From Planctomycetia bacterium (GTDB taxonomy: Bacteria > Planctomycetota > Phycisphaerae > Phycisphaerales > UBA1924): 8,003 nt of DNA. The stretch lies in the NCBI GenBank assembly GCA_005776545.1, contig SXOY01000141.1, positions 1 through 8,003 of the forward strand. Direction: 5' to 3'. Made by a program: the position numbers and the translations under genes. Of the stretch, positions 6,384 to 8,003 are shown in pieces. Position 1 is the stretch's first letter. Each line of letters begins with the position of its first letter. The notes below the pieces were generated by a model. That model had not been told where the DNA came from and did no database searches. It was given only the letters and a program-made list of their open reading frames with translations.

Positions 6384-6728
6384 ATGATCCTCGGAATCGA
6401 AGTTCTTCTTACAATTTACGGATGCGTCATGCTCTTTCGTGCGAAGGGGATGGGGAAGGACGCCGTTACTCACCCACATTACCGTCTGCTCGGAGTCTTC
6501 CTTCTCACACTTCTCCCAGTAGCATTTGCCATCGTATTGGTGTTCGGCATCATTTGGACGATGAACCATCCCGGTCAATCTGGCGCAGAACTTGAAGACA
6601 GCATGCGCTGGCCCGCGACCGGTGTAGAGGCCTTCGTTGCTATCACCTATGCCACCATCTGCCACTTCTGGGACAAGTCCATCAAAGGGAGAGCTGAACG
6701 AGAAGCGGCACAAAACTCATCTCTCTAA
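6384..6728 (+). CDS. Small membrane protein, function unknown
   Basis: A 114-residue protein that I do not recognise. The sequence shows about three hydrophobic segments: residues 2-18, 35-60 (long, with an internal Pro) and 80-96. Between them are a basic, His-containing loop (19-34, RAKGMGKDAVTHPHYR) and a polar, partly acidic loop (61-79). The tail from 97 is charged and hydrophilic. The positive charges of loop 19-34 and of the tail would put both on the cytoplasmic side if the segments span in the order shown, which conflicts with three strict spans; segment 3 may be only amphipathic, or segment 1 may be re-entrant. No catalytic motif is visible. The DinB gene follows after 19 nt with its own Shine-Dalgarno, so the two are probably co-transcribed from the promoter at 6324. 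Confidence 0.75.
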   Translation: MILGIEVLLTIYGCVMLFRAKGMGKDAVTHPHYRLLGVFLLTLLPVAFAIVLVFGIIWTMNHPGQSGAELEDSMRWPATGVEAFVAITYATICHFWDKSIKGRAEREAAQNSSL

Positions 6729-6747
6729 ATGCTAAAACGGAGCTTCT

Positions 6748-7218
6748 ATGCAGGTTGATCCAGTTTCAAATCAAATGCAAACCTGGCTTCGCGAGGCTTG
6801 GACCGACGGTCTTTGGGCCGCATCTTGGAGCAAGTCCATCGATGGTCTGACCGCAGAACAAGCCGCGTGGCTTCCGCAGCACAATGGCCGCCGCCATTCG
6901 ATTTGGCAACATGTTCTTCACATGATTTTCTGGCGTGACAACTGTCTCCGCATGGTCTCTACTGTCACACTTGGAATTCGCCCGACCGAACAGGAGGTTG
7001 CGACCTCCAATTTCCCAACTCTCACTGACACTTCCGAGGCTGCATGGGCGGCCACGAAACAGCGGTTTGAAGAGTCTCAGAAACGGATCATTGCCGCGTT
7101 TGCTGATCCATGTGTTGAAGATAAGCGACGACTCGCCTTTATCATTCCGCACGACTGCTATCACTTCGGCCAGATTAACATGATTCGCGGCATGCTCAAT
7201 CTTCCTGCGATCGAATAG
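6748..7218 (+). CDS. DinB superfamily protein (four-helix, putative metal-binding)
   Basis: A 156-residue soluble protein resembling the DinB / DUF664-like four-helix bundle superfamily. Members usually hold a divalent metal with three histidines; some are thiol S-transferases (such as mycothiol- or bacillithiol-dependent enzymes) and most have no known reaction. SIWQHVLHMIFWRDN (51-65) gives His55 and/or His58, and IIPHDCYHFGQINMIRG (132-148) gives His135 and His139, with the HFGQI typical of the family's last helix. The hydrophobic, Trp-rich N-terminal region fits helix 1. Length is normal for the family. The start ATG 6748 has GGAG at 6739-6742, 5 nt upstream, in a context (ACGGAG-CTTCTATG) almost identical to that at 5187-5199. 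It probably shares a transcript with the membrane protein gene 19 nt upstream. Its stop lies only 8 nt from the stop of the convergent dockerin gene. Confidence 0.8.
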   Translation: MQVDPVSNQMQTWLREAWTDGLWAASWSKSIDGLTAEQAAWLPQHNGRRHSIWQHVLHMIFWRDNCLRMVSTVTLGIRPTEQEVATSNFPTLTDTSEAAWAATKQRFEESQKRIIAAFADPCVEDKRRLAFIIPHDCYHFGQINMIRGMLNLPAIE

Positions 7219-7226
7219 CTCCCAAT

Positions 7227-8003
7227 TCAGCAGCCAACTGAGAACGCATCAACAAAATCCAAGTAATCAAAGAAATCAACGATGCCATCCTGGTTGAAAT
7301 CTGCCTCAAGTGAATTTTCAGAGAACAAGTCAACAAAGTCCAGATAGTCAAAGAAGTCAACGATCTCATCGCAGTTCACATCGGCACGACAGATGATCAA
7401 ACTCGCCAAATTCGAGGTGAGCGTCGTGCATCCGTCTGATACAACGCAGCGCAGTTCGAGAGATTCAATCCATCCTGGCGATCGCGAAACAGTGATGCTC
7501 GCTGTTGTAGCTCCCGACGCCGTGAGCAACAGTTCGCCACTGATTACGTTGGCTCCGTTTAATAGTGGCGTCCAATCTGCGGCAAGCGAGTTGCGACATT
7601 GCCATTCATATGTGCAGGCATTGGTTCCCGCAACCACAGTGTTGAAGGTGGCCACTGTGTCAGCGCAGCCGGTACTGGATTGCGGTTGACTAGAAATCGT
7701 CGTTGCCGTAAAGAGTCGACCAGCCAGCCGCGTGTCGCACGACTGAATGCGAGTTGCACGAAATGTGCCGCTACCACTGGAAAAACCCCACACGGTCAGC
7801 GAGTTCGGGTCAACCTCAATAAACTGCCCCGATGCGCCGACGCACATGAGAGTGTTACCATTCGCCAGTCGCTGAGCACCGGAAATATTCGGCGAATAGA
7901 AACGCACGCCACTCGCAAACTCACACGTCCACGTCGCAGCTGCCGGACCAAATGCCGTTCCGGAAGTGCGAGAATACGTGCCATTTGCCTGCAACGGCGG
8001 CGT
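7227..8003 (-). CDS. Exported dockerin-type protein, 5' end cut off by the window edge
   Basis: The frame is open from base 8003 down to TGA at 7229-7227, giving 258 visible codons; the TTG at 7994 is not taken as a start. The first part (SGAQRLANGNTLMCVGASG then FIEVDPNSLTVWGF) looks like blades of a beta-propeller of the arylsulfotransferase / PQQ-like kind common in planctomycete secreted proteins, which usually read 'QRLPNGNTL'. An Ig-like segment follows (Cys in STGCADTVATF, Trp in YEWQCRN, Cys in LRCVVSDGC). The last 54 residues are a dockerin-like tail (ADVNCDEIVDFFDYLDFV, then DFNQDGIVDFFDYLDFV, ending VGC). Its first calcium loop has Glu and its second the canonical Gly at the sixth position. 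A signal peptide is expected but lies outside the window. It is probably exported and held by the same partner as the protein at 5197-6204. Confidence 0.82.
   Translation of the reverse strand, partial: TPPLQANGTYSRTSGTAFGPAAATWTCEFASGVRFYSPNISGAQRLANGNTLMCVGASGQFIEVDPNSLTVWGFSSGSGTFRATRIQSCDTRLAGRLFTATTISSQPQSSTGCADTVATFNTVVAGTNACTYEWQCRNSLAADWTPLLNGANVISGELLLTASGATTASITVSRSPGWIESLELRCVVSDGCTTLTSNLASLIICRADVNCDEIVDFFDYLDFVDLFSENSLEADFNQDGIVDFFDYLDFVDAFSVGC
7230..7391 (-). repeat. Dockerin-like tail, two EF-hand repeats
   Basis: Codes for 54 residues. DFFDYLDFV is encoded at 7358-7332 and 7277-7251. The second copy differs from the second copy of the + strand gene by 1 nt in 27, although the first copies are more diverged. 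Confidence 0.85.

Larger units (their letters stand above)
6154..7277. repeat. 36-bp imperfect inverted repeat bracketing three + strand genes
   Basis: Bases 6154-6189 and the reverse complement of 7242-7277 agree at 34 of 36 positions. Both are the second dockerin repeat of the two oppositely oriented exported-protein genes. The 1,052-bp interval holds the possible micro-ORF, the small membrane protein gene and almost all of the DinB gene. Confidence 0.8.

Noticed and set aside
1..8003. CRISPR array, insertion sequence, tRNA or defence genes
   Set aside because: No regularly spaced repeats, transposase motifs, tRNA folds or nuclease/toxin motifs were seen on either strand.

Overview
The window looks like part of a planctomycete chromosome, most likely class Phycisphaerae. 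The main evidence is two exported proteins that end in the same 54-residue two-repeat EF-hand tail, finishing in Gly-Cys (the 'GC-type dockerin' style). One of them also carries an NPCBM-like carbohydrate-binding domain. A class II (B12-dependent) ribonucleotide reductase with a TSCPD/zinc-type tail is compatible with this. The assignment is inference from protein families, not from a marker gene.

Left part (1-3988, + strand): the 3' three-quarters of dcd (dCTP deaminase) is followed 73 nt later by a complete nrdJ (adenosylcobalamin-dependent ribonucleotide reductase, 1159 aa). Both act in deoxynucleotide supply: NrdJ makes deoxyribonucleotides and Dcd turns dCTP into dUTP on the way to dTTP.

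Middle (3989-4469): about 480 nt without a credible protein gene, but rich in RNA-like structure. It holds several hairpins, a nested rod-like fold (4109-4189), a promoter-like pair, a perfect inverted repeat and a strong intrinsic terminator (4406-4448). It may be a long structured nrdJ 3' UTR or may contain an unrecognised small RNA of roughly 185 nt.

Right part (4470-8003): a flavin-reductase-family gene on the - strand diverges from an exported NPCBM / Ig-like / dockerin protein on the + strand. Next come a possible 25-residue single-span membrane peptide, a strong sigma70-like promoter, a small three-span membrane protein and a DinB-superfamily protein; the last two probably form an operon. 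A second dockerin protein, open at the right edge, converges on the DinB gene from the - strand with an 8-nt gap. The two dockerin tails form a 36-bp imperfect inverted repeat (34 of 36 matching) that brackets the small operon.

No CRISPR array, tRNA, rRNA, insertion sequence or defence system was seen. The best candidates for something undescribed are the structured intergenic region and the dockerin-type anchoring tails, whose partner is not in the window.
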